From Bacteroidota bacterium (GTDB lineage: Bacteria; Bacteroidota; Bacteroidia; UBA7662; JAIXUI01): a DNA stretch of 64,000 nt. The translations under genes were made by a program, and so were the position numbers. The notes below the pieces were generated by a model, which was not told the origin of the DNA, did no database searches, and saw only the letters and a list, made by a program, of their open reading frames with translations. Position 1 is the stretch's first letter. The number at the start of each line of letters is the position of its first letter. The stretch spans positions 1-64,000 of the forward strand of contig JAIXUI010000009.1 of NCBI GenBank assembly GCA_027484125.1, in the 5' to 3' direction. This document shows positions 49,062 to 59,239 of this stretch, in pieces.

Positions 49062-52000
49062 ATGGGTTACCGGAATATTTGGCGAAAACTCACTTGGCTT
49101 TGGCCGATTCTCTCTTTGTTTCTGTCGATTTACTTTTATTTCGTCAGTCAAACACCAGCAGATAAATTCGTTCAAAACAAGGCAAGTGAACTCAATGCTT
49201 GGCTTCGTAATGCAGATCAGCGTTTTAAACTGGAAATGGCTGAGCTTAAAAATCAGCCCGACGATTTCAAAACGTTCAATGCTCTTCGTTCGCTTTCAGG
49301 TGAAGGAGTTCCTTGGAATACGATTGCGGTCTTTCATAAAAATAAATTGCTTTTTTGGACAAGCAACAACGTACCAGAATTAGCTGATAAACCCAAAGAC
49401 AGCGTTGATTACGCTTATAAAGTACTTGCCAATGGTTATTATCTCAAATCTTATTATCGATGGAGAAATTATACGGCAATTGCTTATCTGCCTATAAGAA
49501 CTAGGTTTCCAGAAAACTCCAGGTTTCTAAAGAACCACTTCGTTCCTCCAATTCAAGGCATTGAACAACTAAAAATTGTAACCTTAAATAGCGCGGGCGC
49601 AGTCGTAAGGGCTCCCGACAATCAATCTATTTTCAGGTTAAAACTAATCAATGCGCAATCAAAAGTATATGATTCCAGTTGGGCAGGATGGGCTTCAACT
49701 TTATTCATTCTCTCAGTAGTCCTTTTTCTTGCCAAAGTAAAAGAATACCTCGAAGCCCGTTGGATTCGGCAATATCCCATACAAGTCCTATTGGGCTGGA
49801 CTTTCTTATTGGTGGTTTTTCGAATTATTGTTTTCAATGGTCGGTTTGCTGCCGGTTTGCAAGAGTTTGACTTATTCAGACCGGAATTGTTGGCAATTTC
49901 GAGCATTATTCCTTCTCTCGGCGATTTGTTGCTGCATAGCTTAATGGTCGTTGGGGTGCTTTCCATGTTGCTTTCCAGTCGGGATGTTTTTAGGGCTTTA
50001 TTGAAAACTAAATTGCCACTTAATTGGTGGAGAATTGTAACTCCCCTAGCTTTTTTGTTAGTTAATCTAGGTGGTTTATTCTTGCTGGATTTAAGTTCAT
50101 CTATTGTACTGAACTCAGAAATTGTAATTGATCTCAGCAAGATTCGGAATCTATCTTATTACAGTTTCCTCGTTTACGGACTCATCATTGTTTTATTGGT
50201 GGTTTGGGTGATTTTGGTGAAAGCCGTAGTCAGACACCTCTCATCACGCGCTGATTTTTGGACATTTTTCTTAATCCAATTGTTTATTACCTGCGGAATA
50301 GGAACTTTTCAATGGTGGTCAGTTGGTGAAGCAGATGCTGCTATCCTTCTGATTTTTCTTTGCATGTTGGCGGCTTGGTCAATATCCATGCTCCTGAAAG
50401 AAGGTAGCGCACGATCTTATTACGTTAGTTTATTTGGATTGTCCTCTGTTGTTTTTGGATATCAACTTAATGAAGCACAACAGGCAGTTACTTTGAATAA
50501 TGCCATGCTCCAAACAGAGAAGTTGTTGTCTCCGGATGATCCAACTGCGGGATATTTGCTGCTTAGCCAAGCCAGGCTCATTCAGGAAGATGACCTACTG
50601 CTTGAACAGCTGTCTCAAAAGTTTACGGTTGATCCTGCTATTCGTTTACGCATTCAACTTCAATATCTCAATGGTTATTTGGAAGGCTACAATCTTCAAC
50701 AAGTAGCACTAATTCCCGGATTAGATACAGCCAAATTTATTGCGGATGCTCAACCCATTATTAAACGTTATTTTTCTGATGCCCGAATGGGTTTTGAATT
50801 GAAAATTCCTTTTTCTAATCAAGGGTTGACGGACACCCTTTTTTTAAAACTTCAGCAGAAAGTCAATCGAAACCAAAGCCCGTATCCGGTATTGCTAGAG
50901 GATAGAGATTGGAGAAGTAGAGAGCGTTTTAGTGATTTATCATTTGCAGTCTATCAAAAAGGAGCTCTGGTGCGCCAAGGTGGTGTTTTTCCTTATGCAT
51001 TAAACGATAGAAAATGGCAGGCTAGCTTTGATGGAGAGGTTATTCACCAAAAGGGGACTACTCATTTAATCGCCAAACCTGATTATCATCTTACGATTGT
51101 AGTGAGTTTTAATGGTGGATATGTGCTGCGCTGGATGGTAACAGCTTCATTTTTGTTTATGTCAGGCATGCTCGTTTTCTTGCTTTTTGGACTTGGAAAT
51201 GTGGCATTTGCAGACTTTAACTTGCGTCCTAGGATCACTTATCAGCTTAAAATTGAACTGGCTTTTATGGGGTCTGCGGTGCTAATTCTGTTGGTGGTAG
51301 GGTACATCACCTTGCAATACACTTTGATTAAAGGAAGGCAGCGGCAACATGAACAAATCAGCATGCGCATTCAGAGCATTTCTTCTTCTATAGAAAATGA
51401 AATGGGTCCTTATTTTAGGCTGAATCAAGAATTTTTCTTCGCTCTTAGTCAAATGGCTCGCAATTATGGGGCTGATGTCAACGTCTTTGCTCTTAATGGC
51501 AAGTTGCTATATTCAACCCAACCGGGAATTTATCAACGGAATCTCTTGGCTTCTTATATCGAGCCTCAAGCTATTTTCCAGATGAATGGGCTCCAAAAAA
51601 CGGTTTTTGTGCAGCAAGAGGCTATTGGAAAGTTGAAATACTTATCTGCTTACATTCCTTTAAACGGCCGTGATAATCAAAAGCTGGCAATTTTAAATTT
51701 ACCAGGGTTTACAGATCCTTATTCCGAACGTGATTCACTCAATGATTTAATCGGAAACTTGGTCAATCTTTATATTTTATTTCTCTTATTGGTATCCGTT
51801 TTAGCATTACGTTTCTCGGAGAAAATCACTGCTCCTTTAAGACAAATCACCCGAATTATTTCTGAAACTAGAAGAAGATCAGCTTCTTCTGATCAATTAC
51901 TTCAACGTGAAGATGAATTAGGGCAAATTCTTAAGGAGTATTATCGGGTAGTAGAAGAGTTGGAAAAAAGTGCTGCTTTGCTTGCGAAAACACAACGCGA

Positions 52001-52673
52001 AGAAGCATGGCGAGACATGGCAAGACAGGTAGCTCATGAAATAAAAAATCCACTTACTCCAATAAAGCTTAGTATTCAGTATTTACAGAAAGCCTGGAAA
52101 GATGAGGTTCCGGACTTTGACCGTCGCTTAGCTCGTATTACGCAAACTGTTCTAGAACAAATTGAGTCTTTAAATCGAATAGCAGGCGAGTTTTCGGCTT
52201 TTGCTCAAATGCCGGTTTCTCAAAAAGAAAGATTAAATCTTGATGCTTTAATTGAATCAGTGGTTGATTTGTTCAAGGAATCTGCAACCATTTATTATCA
52301 TAATGAAACACAGGATGCAAGCGTTTACATTCATGGCGATGCCGATCAAATGCAAAGGGTACTCAACAACTTGATAAAAAATGGCATTCAAGCAGTTTCC
52401 AGCGCTCAGCCTGTCATCTTAGTTTTTCTTCAACGCACAAAAAATCAATTGCTGGTCACCATTACTGACAACGGTCCCGGCATTCCTGATGATTTAGCGG
52501 ATAAAATTTTTACTCCCAACTTTACTACCAAATCTTCCGGTATGGGACTCGGTTTGGCAATTGTTAGAAAAATAATTGAACAACACGATGGTAAAATTGG
52601 CTTTACCAACTTGCCGGATGGAGGAGCTTCGTTCTGGTTCAGTCTTCCGCTTTATGAAGAAAAGGATTCTTAG
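49062..52673 (+). CDS. Large NtrY-like sensor histidine kinase
   Basis: 1203 residues, far larger than a usual NtrY kinase. One N-terminal helix (13-29), an extracytoplasmic segment to about 210, a block of about seven or eight helices (to about 450), a second soluble region, two more helices near 690-755, another soluble region, a helix near 895-915 and then HAMP. The kinase core is intact: phospho-His near 992 in VAHEIKNPLTPIKLSIQ, N-box NNLIKNGIQAV near 1102, and DNGPGIPDD and GMGLGLAIV. No response regulator is adjacent. Its last 20 bases overlap the next gene. Confidence 0.85.
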   Translation: MGYRNIWRKLTWLWPILSLFLSIYFYFVSQTPADKFVQNKASELNAWLRNADQRFKLEMAELKNQPDDFKTFNALRSLSGEGVPWNTIAVFHKNKLLFWTSNNVPELADKPKDSVDYAYKVLANGYYLKSYYRWRNYTAIAYLPIRTRFPENSRFLKNHFVPPIQGIEQLKIVTLNSAGAVVRAPDNQSIFRLKLINAQSKVYDSSWAGWASTLFILSVVLFLAKVKEYLEARWIRQYPIQVLLGWTFLLVVFRIIVFNGRFAAGLQEFDLFRPELLAISSIIPSLGDLLLHSLMVVGVLSMLLSSRDVFRALLKTKLPLNWWRIVTPLAFLLVNLGGLFLLDLSSSIVLNSEIVIDLSKIRNLSYYSFLVYGLIIVLLVVWVILVKAVVRHLSSRADFWTFFLIQLFITCGIGTFQWWSVGEADAAILLIFLCMLAAWSISMLLKEGSARSYYVSLFGLSSVVFGYQLNEAQQAVTLNNAMLQTEKLLSPDDPTAGYLLLSQARLIQEDDLLLEQLSQKFTVDPAIRLRIQLQYLNGYLEGYNLQQVALIPGLDTAKFIADAQPIIKRYFSDARMGFELKIPFSNQGLTDTLFLKLQQKVNRNQSPYPVLLEDRDWRSRERFSDLSFAVYQKGALVRQGGVFPYALNDRKWQASFDGEVIHQKGTTHLIAKPDYHLTIVVSFNGGYVLRWMVTASFLFMSGMLVFLLFGLGNVAFADFNLRPRITYQLKIELAFMGSAVLILLVVGYITLQYTLIKGRQRQHEQISMRIQSISSSIENEMGPYFRLNQEFFFALSQMARNYGADVNVFALNGKLLYSTQPGIYQRNLLASYIEPQAIFQMNGLQKTVFVQQEAIGKLKYLSAYIPLNGRDNQKLAILNLPGFTDPYSERDSLNDLIGNLVNLYILFLLLVSVLALRFSEKITAPLRQITRIISETRRRSASSDQLLQREDELGQILKEYYRVVEELEKSAALLAKTQREEAWRDMARQVAHEIKNPLTPIKLSIQYLQKAWKDEVPDFDRRLARITQTVLEQIESLNRIAGEFSAFAQMPVSQKERLNLDALIESVVDLFKESATIYYHNETQDASVYIHGDADQMQRVLNNLIKNGIQAVSSAQPVILVFLQRTKNQLLVTITDNGPGIPDDLADKIFTPNFTTKSSGMGLGLAIVRKIIEQHDGKIGFTNLPDGGASFWFSLPLYEEKDS

Positions 52674-55600
52674 GCTTTTACTGGCCTTGAATGCCCTGAG
52701 CTTCTTTGCTTCATTGGATGCCTTTTCTCAACCTGCCTTGCCTTCCTTTCTTCGAACTCCTCAACTCGGCAAACCATTATACTTTAAAGGGCCCCCTGAC
52801 ACTTCGAAAGTGTTTAAAGTAAATCCTTTATGGAAGGCAAGCAATTCGGAAGATGCGGTCTCACCTTTTCTTCAGTCGGTAGAATCACTCGATAAATCTG
52901 GAAGTTTTGCCCGTTCATTTTCCGCAGGTACCAATCAGAGTGCCGTCTTACAGTCGAATTTTAATTTGCAAGTTTCAGGACAATTAACACCGAAAGTCAG
53001 GTTGATGGCGAATCTTACGGATAATGTTCAACCTACTCCCACTAACGGAATTACCCAAAGTTTGCAGGATTTTGACCGCATATATGTAGCGCTACAAAGT
53101 GATCGTTTTGAGCTTGGACTTGGAGATCTTGATGTCAAAAACTATTCTGGTAATTTTCTCGCCTACAACAGAAATGTACGTGGTGCTCGATTGGCTTTTA
53201 AGCAGGAAAATGGCAAAAGAAAAAATAAGCAAGAATTCAGCTTTTCTTCTGCTCGTGGACGTTTTGCGAGGCAACTCGTGTCGGTTAAGGAAGGCAATCA
53301 GGGCCCATACCGTTTAAACGGTGCTCAAGGTGAAACCTTCATCGTGATTTTAGCCAATTCTGAAAGGGTCTTTTTAGATGGTCAGTTGTTAAAACGTGGT
53401 GAGCTTTATGATTATTTAATTGATTATAATACTTCTGTTATCACGTTTACACCCAATCGAATTATTACTGCTCAAAGTAGGGTGATTGTTGAGTTTGAAT
53501 ATGCTAATCAGGCTTATGTCAGAAGTTTAACTACCGCTCAGTTTTCTGAAGAGCAGCATAATTGGTTGGTTTCCGGTCGGTTTTTCCTCGAAAGGGATTT
53601 GCCTAATCAACCGCTACAACTCAATCTCGACAGTAATAAACGTGCGTTGTTGAGCCGACAATATTCCGGCTTTGGGCAAGGATTGGTGGATGGTGCCACT
53701 CCAGCTACGTTTAATACCACTAATTTATTCTACAAGAAAACGGATAGCCTGGGTTTCAGTCCTGTTTGGGTGCATTCTCCTGTAGAGCAATCAGGACTTT
53801 TTCAAGTTCAATTTAGCTTTGTTGGGCAGGGGAGAGGAGATTATGTTCCCGGACCTTCCTTAACCAATGGGCGTATTTACGAGTGGGTGGCTCCTGAAAT
53901 TAGAGGTAATGATACGATTAGAAAAGGTAGTTATTCACCACTTGTTCAGTTGGTAGCTCCTGTTTCTCAGTTAGGAATGAGTTTAATTGCGGGTAAAAAA
54001 TGGGCTAACCAATCCCTGATAAAGGTGGAATTGTTGAGCAGTAAAATAGATTCCAACGTTCTGGCTGAGCCCGGCATCGGACGTTGGGGTTCAGGTGTTA
54101 TCGTGGAAGGCTCCTGGATAAATCCCTTTCGGTTAAAAGCCATTTCAGCCAATACCAGAATTGAGCGATTGAGCCAGGACGCACTAATTACTCAGCCCTA
54201 TAGAAATCAAGAGTTCGCCAGAGAATGGCTGTTACCTCGTTTATTCACCGGCAGCAATGAATGGCTCACTGATTGGAATGTTAACTTTTCTCCTGATTCT
54301 ACCCAATCGTGGAAAATTGGGTTGAAAACCCTAAATGCAGCAGACTATCTGGGTGTTAAACCCTATGCTGTTTTATCATTTCGTTATAAAAGACTGAATG
54401 CCAATGCCACTTTGGAAGGTTTACAAGTAAAATCGGATACCACACAAGGCAACTATTGGCGCATACTTTCGAATGTCGCTTATCGGTTAAATAGCAGTAG
54501 TTGGTTTTTGAAGGTTCAACATGAGTCCAATCTCTCTAAGACTTCTGTTTTCTCTCCTGGGGCATTCCGTTTTACAGAAATAGAGTCGGGAATTCGTTCC
54601 CTAGATTCTTCTTCCGGAACAAAACAATGGGAATTCGCCTATAATTACCGCAATGACGAGCAAACTCGCAGTGGCGTCCTTTTGCCTTTTCAGGAAGGAC
54701 ATACAGTAAAAACTTCGCAATCCTGGAGTTTGGGTCCTACAAGTATTTTTAAAATCACTGCAAGCTTGCGAAGAAGTAAGTTCTACCTTCCTGATACAGC
54801 CTTTGGTGTTTCCGGGAATAACTTTTTACTTCAGTCGGATTTTAATTATCGATCAAAGGATGGCGTTTGGCAGGTTTCTACTTTTTACAATACCGGAGGT
54901 GGTCAAGAAATTAGAAGGGATTTTGTTTTCCTGGAAGTGCCGAAAGGGCAAGGAACTCACATTTGGGTGGATTATAACCAAAATGGAGTGAAAGAACTCA
55001 ATGAGTTTGAATCTTCCTTTTTTGCTGATCAAGCCAATTTTGTTCGTGTTTTAATGCCAACCACCGGGTTCATCCCTTCTTTAAAAAGCAGAGTAAATTA
55101 TAGCATTGGCATTTATCCGGATCGAATCCGCTCTTCATCGGGTTTGATGCGCCTTTTGAAGCCTTTTGCGTTGTTGCATTCCATCAACCTGGAACAAAAT
55201 CTCAGCGCAAGTGCTGGTCAATGGTGGGAAGCCCCATTGTTGAATCAAGTTTCAGATCGACTTATTAGTGGCTTATTCAACAGCCGTACTACCTTGTTCT
55301 TATTCAGAACTAAGCGCACCTTTTCCCTCGATTTGTCTTGGTTTCAGCAACAACAGCAAATACTGGGTACAAATGGATTGGAGCGAAACTTGAACGATGA
55401 AATAGTGCTTAAATCGAGGCTTTCCTTTTTAAGTGCTTGGCTTTTTGAAACTTCACTTTCCGCTAAAAATAGAAAGCGGAGTGCCGAATGGGCAGCTAAC
55501 CGAAATTACTTTTTTCAAACTTTTGATTTTGAACCTCAACTATCTTGGCTGAGTGAATCGGGTTGGCAAGTACAAGGCAACATGGGCTGGAGAACTTCTA

Positions 55601-55917
55601 AGCCAATTCCGGCTGATGAGGTTCCCGGTTTAGAACAGTGGAAAACTAGTGCCGCTGTGCAATTCAATAGTCTCAAGAAAGGGATATTCAAGTTAACCTT
55701 CTCAAGAATTGTGATCAACTTTTCAGGAAATACCGCTACTGCATTAGCATTTGAAATGTTACAAGGGTTGTTGCCCGGTAACAATCTGCTTTGGAATATG
55801 AATTGGACCCGCGAATTGGGAGAAGGTATTCAGCTAGCTATTCAATATGAGGGCCGAAGTTCTGATCAAAATGCTGCCATCCATACAGGTAGGGTTCAAA
55901 TTAGGTTACTTTTATAA
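52654..55917 (+). CDS. Large predicted outer-membrane beta-rich protein
   Basis: 1087 residues from the ATG at 52654 (MKKRILRLLLALNALSFFASLDAFSQ, a signal peptide). The rest is rich in alternating beta segments and aromatics, with a recognisable block near 190-280 (GNQGPYRLNGAQGETFIVIL, FLDGQLLKRGELYDYLIDYN, SVITFTPNRIITAQSRVIVEFEY) reminiscent to me of segments in SprA-like Bacteroidota surface proteins, and an EF-hand-like DYNQNGVKELNEFE near 770. The end GRVQIRLLL could be a last barrel strand. Function unknown; a role in export or at the surface is a guess. Translated by overlap with the kinase. Confidence 0.62.
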   Translation: MKKRILRLLLALNALSFFASLDAFSQPALPSFLRTPQLGKPLYFKGPPDTSKVFKVNPLWKASNSEDAVSPFLQSVESLDKSGSFARSFSAGTNQSAVLQSNFNLQVSGQLTPKVRLMANLTDNVQPTPTNGITQSLQDFDRIYVALQSDRFELGLGDLDVKNYSGNFLAYNRNVRGARLAFKQENGKRKNKQEFSFSSARGRFARQLVSVKEGNQGPYRLNGAQGETFIVILANSERVFLDGQLLKRGELYDYLIDYNTSVITFTPNRIITAQSRVIVEFEYANQAYVRSLTTAQFSEEQHNWLVSGRFFLERDLPNQPLQLNLDSNKRALLSRQYSGFGQGLVDGATPATFNTTNLFYKKTDSLGFSPVWVHSPVEQSGLFQVQFSFVGQGRGDYVPGPSLTNGRIYEWVAPEIRGNDTIRKGSYSPLVQLVAPVSQLGMSLIAGKKWANQSLIKVELLSSKIDSNVLAEPGIGRWGSGVIVEGSWINPFRLKAISANTRIERLSQDALITQPYRNQEFAREWLLPRLFTGSNEWLTDWNVNFSPDSTQSWKIGLKTLNAADYLGVKPYAVLSFRYKRLNANATLEGLQVKSDTTQGNYWRILSNVAYRLNSSSWFLKVQHESNLSKTSVFSPGAFRFTEIESGIRSLDSSSGTKQWEFAYNYRNDEQTRSGVLLPFQEGHTVKTSQSWSLGPTSIFKITASLRRSKFYLPDTAFGVSGNNFLLQSDFNYRSKDGVWQVSTFYNTGGGQEIRRDFVFLEVPKGQGTHIWVDYNQNGVKELNEFESSFFADQANFVRVLMPTTGFIPSLKSRVNYSIGIYPDRIRSSSGLMRLLKPFALLHSINLEQNLSASAGQWWEAPLLNQVSDRLISGLFNSRTTLFLFRTKRTFSLDLSWFQQQQQILGTNGLERNLNDEIVLKSRLSFLSAWLFETSLSAKNRKRSAEWAANRNYFFQTFDFEPQLSWLSESGWQVQGNMGWRTSKPIPADEVPGLEQWKTSAAVQFNSLKKGIFKLTFSRIVINFSGNTATALAFEMLQGLLPGNNLLWNMNWTRELGEGIQLAIQYEGRSSDQNAAIHTGRVQIRLLL

Positions 55918-56208
55918 CGAGAAGGATTTGATTTTATCAATCAACACATGCCCAGGAACTACACCAGACTGTCTCCAAAGCTGTTGCCCTTTTCGATATA
56001 GGATCAGTGTCGGTACGCTTTGTATTTGGTATTGGCTGGCAACTTGAGGGTTTTTGTCAATATCAATTTTTAGAATTTTTACTCCTTCACCAAGTTTAGC
56101 TTTCACTTCGTGTAGAATTGGAGCAAGCGTTTGGCATGGGCCGCACCAGGTTGCTGAAAAGTCGAGCAATACTGGGGTTTCTGATTGAATTATTTCTTGA
56201 AATTTCAT
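55912..56208 (-). CDS. trxA: Thioredoxin
   Basis: 98-residue single-domain thioredoxin with the active site WCGPC (Cys22 and Cys25), the cis-Pro segment QSVPTLILY and no signal peptide, so a cytoplasmic disulfide reductase. Its stop overlaps the end of the convergent outer-membrane protein gene by six bases. Confidence 0.93.
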   Translation of the reverse strand: MKFQEIIQSETPVLLDFSATWCGPCQTLAPILHEVKAKLGEGVKILKIDIDKNPQVASQYQIQSVPTLILYRKGQQLWRQSGVVPGHVLIDKIKSFSL

Positions 56209-56243
56209 ATTGGATTAACGAAATACATGAGATAAATGGTTCT

Positions 56244-56684
56244 TTATTGCCAACGAATCTGAAAAGAATTTACTTTCCATGTTTTAGGTGTTCTCACCCA
56301 CAATCCCGGATAAGTTATCAACTCAGAGTAAAAGTGACCGCTCTTCGGTTTCGTTTCCTTGATGGTCATCGTCATTTTACCTCCTCTCAACCGCAATGTC
56401 GGACAGTATAGTCCATACCCCGTATTTCCTTTTTGACCAGTTGTTATATAGTATAATCGTCTTAGTTGAACATTGGGGTTTTGTTCTATAATCGAACGGA
56501 ATAAATCAATTGGAATTCCTGTTCCAGAAGTATCGGATAAGCGAATAACCAGTCTTTTCTCTAAAGGAAAAAGCTGATGATCGGTTAATCCTTGCGGAGG
56601 CATGTTAAGCACTCTGGTTCGTTGTCCAAAGGAGGAATTAAAGAAGAAAAGTGTCCCTAGAACAAGCAAAGCTATCTTATTCAT
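56244..56684 (-). CDS. Small exported protein of unknown function
   Basis: 146 residues with a signal peptide (IALLVLGTLFFFNSSFGQ). The mature part holds LVIRLSDTSGTGIPIDLFRSIIEQNPN and an ending LWVRTPKTWKVNSFQIRWQ. I recognise no family. Lies between an FMN reductase gene and trxA on the same strand; the 35-base gaps may allow separate transcription. Confidence 0.55.
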   Translation of the reverse strand: MNKIALLVLGTLFFFNSSFGQRTRVLNMPPQGLTDHQLFPLEKRLVIRLSDTSGTGIPIDLFRSIIEQNPNVQLRRLYYITTGQKGNTGYGLYCPTLRLRGGKMTMTIKETKPKSGHFYSELITYPGLWVRTPKTWKVNSFQIRWQ

Positions 56685-56700
56685 AAGGGAAGATAAGCAA

Positions 56701-57228
56701 TTAAAAGGCGATTAGCTGATCCGCGTGAAGCTCGAGAAATTTCAGGTATTCTGCGTTAGTCAGCTTGCCTTCTTGTAGATGTTTTCCAATTTGAATGAAT
56801 CTTGGTCTCAAGGCCAAGGTGTTCATTCCTAAATAGTTGAGGATATCTGCAAAGTGCCCCATAGCTAAGGCGCCCCCTTGTGTTCCATCTGAGATTCCAA
56901 CTAAACCTCCTTTTTTTCCTTTGAAGGAACTAGGGAACTGTAAGCCATCGACCCAAACTTTTAATATGCCGGGGAAGCTGCCGTTGTACTCAGGGATGAT
57001 GAAGACAAATTTGTCTGATGCATTTACGATATCCTGCATCGATTTCCATGAAGGATTTTCAGACTTGCCGTTGTATAGTCCTTGCCCGATAAAATCGGAT
57101 GGAACATCAGCTAAATCAATGATTTGCGCCTGATGACCTTTTGACTGAAGTATGGATAAGTAAGTGTCCGCTATTAAGCGAGTATTGGAAGAGCGTCGGC
57201 TAGTAGCCGAAACCACAGAAATGAACAT
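56701..57228 (-). CDS. NADPH-dependent FMN reductase family protein
   Basis: 175-residue flavodoxin-like reductase. SATSRRSSNTRLIADTYL forms the phosphate-binding loop, IIPEYNGSFPGILKVWVDGL is the family signature, and GGLVGISDGTQGGALAM is the second FMN contact. Likely reduces quinones, azo compounds or flavin; the exact substrate is not visible. Thirty bases downstream of clpX. Confidence 0.85.
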   Translation of the reverse strand: MFISVVSATSRRSSNTRLIADTYLSILQSKGHQAQIIDLADVPSDFIGQGLYNGKSENPSWKSMQDIVNASDKFVFIIPEYNGSFPGILKVWVDGLQFPSSFKGKKGGLVGISDGTQGGALAMGHFADILNYLGMNTLALRPRFIQIGKHLQEGKLTNAEYLKFLELHADQLIAF

Positions 57229-57258
57229 ATTTTATTAACAGAACAAGGAGTATATTGT

Positions 57259-58527
57259 TCAGGAGGCTGTTTTTAGCGCACCCAAACCTGAGCGCTTGAA
57301 ACGCTCTTCTGCATACAACCGTGTTACCTTGAAATCTTTTTCTTGGTGCTCAGCCGAAGGCAATTCGTACATAGCATCCAATAAAATAGCTTCGCAAATT
57401 GAACGTAAACCTCGCGCGCCTAATTTCAACTCCATGGCTTTCTCCACAATGAAATCTCTCGCATCGTTTTCTAAAACGAAGTTCACTTGCTCCATTTTGA
57501 ATAGTTTTTCATACTGTCGGAGCAAGGAGTTGCGTGGCTCAGTAAGAATTTTAACTAAACTTTCTTTGGTAAGTGGGTTCAAGTGACAAATCACAGGTAG
57601 TCGGCCAATCAATTCAGGTATAAGCCCAAAAGTTTTGATATCGTTGGCACTTACCAAAGACAAAAGTTGTTCTTTCTGGACTTTGGCGACTTCCTGATTT
57701 TTGAGCCCATAACCAATGGCATTGATTTTTACCCTTTTAGAAATAATCTTATCAATACCATCGAATGCACCACCACAAATAAAGAGGATGTTTTTGGTGT
57801 CAATTTGAATGTACTTCTGTTCAGGATGCTTTCTTCCTCCTTGAGGTGGGACATTCACTACAGTACCCTCGAGCATCTTTAATAAGGCTTGTTGAACTCC
57901 CTCACCGGAAACATCTCGTGTGATGGAGGGATTGTCGCTTTTTCTAGCGATTTTATCAATCTCATCTAAATAAACTATCCCTCTTTCAGCAGCCGCAACG
58001 TCATAATCGGCTGCTTGCAATAACCTGGTTAAGATGCTTTCAACATCTTCACCCACATAACCAGCTTCCGTAAATACGGTCGCGTCTGCGATACAGAAAG
58101 GAACTTCCAACTGTTTGGCAATGGTTCTGGCAAGGAGCGTTTTGCCTGTACCGGTTTCTCCAATTAGGAGAATATTCGACTTTTCAATTTCAACCTCCGA
58201 CTTTTTATCGTTTGGCTGATTGATTCGTTTAAAATGATTGTAAACAGCAACAGAAAGCACTTTTTTCGCTTCTTCTTGACCAATGATGTATTCGTCTAAG
58301 TAAGACTTGATTTCCATTGGTTTAAGAACACGCGTTTTTTTCGAGTTAGAGCTGCTTTTGGGTCGACTATCCTCCGATTCTGAGGAACCTTTTGCATGAT
58401 CGATGATACTTTTTGCTTGATCTACACAATTGTTGCAGATGTAAGCATCCATACCCGAAACAAGCATATTGACTTGCTCTTTTTCAAGCCCGCAGAACGA
58501 GCATCGTACTTTCTGTTGCTTAGCCAT
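57259..58527 (-). CDS. clpX: ATP-dependent Clp protease ATP-binding subunit ClpX
   Basis: 422-residue AAA+ unfoldase feeding ClpP. The N-terminal zinc domain uses [10 protein letters not shown] and CNNCVDQA; the ATPase has Walker A GETGTGKT, Walker [11 protein letters not shown] and sensor motifs with the typical GYVGEDVE pore-loop region, then [22 protein letters not shown]. Normal length. Third gene of tig-clpP-clpX, seven bases after clpP. Confidence 0.96.
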   Translation of the reverse strand: MAKQQKVRCSFCGLEKEQVNMLVSGMDAYICNNCVDQAKSIIDHAKGSSESEDSRPKSSSNSKKTRVLKPMEIKSYLDEYIIGQEEAKKVLSVAVYNHFKRINQPNDKKSEVEIEKSNILLIGETGTGKTLLARTIAKQLEVPFCIADATVFTEAGYVGEDVESILTRLLQAADYDVAAAERGIVYLDEIDKIARKSDNPSITRDVSGEGVQQALLKMLEGTVVNVPPQGGRKHPEQKYIQIDTKNILFICGGAFDGIDKIISKRVKINAIGYGLKNQEVAKVQKEQLLSLVSANDIKTFGLIPELIGRLPVICHLNPLTKESLVKILTEPRNSLLRQYEKLFKMEQVNFVLENDARDFIVEKAMELKLGARGLRSICEAILLDAMYELPSAEHQEKDFKVTRLYAEERFKRSGLGALKTAS

Positions 58528-58533
58528 TAGGCC

Positions 58534-59214
58534 TTATTTTCTACTTGATTTCACGAGAACATCATCAATCATACCGTAGGCTTTGGCCTCTTCTGAGGTC
58601 ATCCAGTAATCACGATCCGAGTCTTCATGTACCCTTTCATACGATTGGCCACTGTGGCTGGCGATGATTTCGTAAAGTTCTTTTTTCAACTTTTCAATTT
58701 CACGATAGGTGATGGCGATGTCAGAAGCTTGTCCTTGAGCGCCACCCATAGGCTGATGAATCATCACTCTTGAGTGTCGTAAGGCTGTTCTTTTTCCTGC
58801 AGCGCCCGCGCACAACAACACCGCAGCCATAGAAGCTGCAATTCCTGTACAGATAGTGGCAACGTCAGGATTAATAAATTGCATGGTGTCGTAAATACCT
58901 AAACCAGCATAAACAGAACCTCCAGGACTGTTTAGGTAAATTTGGATATCACGTTGGTTGTCAACAGATTCAAGAAACAAAAGCTGAGCTTGAACGATGT
59001 TCGCTACTTCGTCATTGATGGGAACTCCAAGAAAAATGATGCGGTCCATCATAAGACGAGAGAAAACGTCCATGGAGGCTACATTCATCGGGCGCTCTTC
59101 AATGATATAGGGGGTTAGGTTATAGATACCACTATCTATTACACTATCCACTTTCAGGCTGCTGATTCCCTGATGTTTTACAGCAAATTTTTTGAATTCT
59201 TTTCCGAAGTCCAT
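58534..59214 (-). CDS. clpP: ATP-dependent Clp protease proteolytic subunit ClpP
   Basis: 226-residue serine protease. The nucleophile is Ser128 (CTGIAASMAA) and the base His153 (SRVMIHQPMGG), with the processed N-terminal region and the DRDYWMTSEEAKAYGMID end typical of ClpP. Begins 25 bases after tig. Confidence 0.96.
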   Translation of the reverse strand: MDFGKEFKKFAVKHQGISSLKVDSVIDSGIYNLTPYIIEERPMNVASMDVFSRLMMDRIIFLGVPINDEVANIVQAQLLFLESVDNQRDIQIYLNSPGGSVYAGLGIYDTMQFINPDVATICTGIAASMAAVLLCAGAAGKRTALRHSRVMIHQPMGGAQGQASDIAITYREIEKLKKELYEIIASHSGQSYERVHEDSDRDYWMTSEEAKAYGMIDDVLVKSSRK

Positions 59215-59239
59215 TTTGGAAATTTATTACTAAACGGGA

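Noticed and set aside
57241-57260. Hairpin GAACAA/TTGTTC at the end of clpX as a terminator
   Set aside because: Only six pairs, no T tract, and it overlaps the stop codon.
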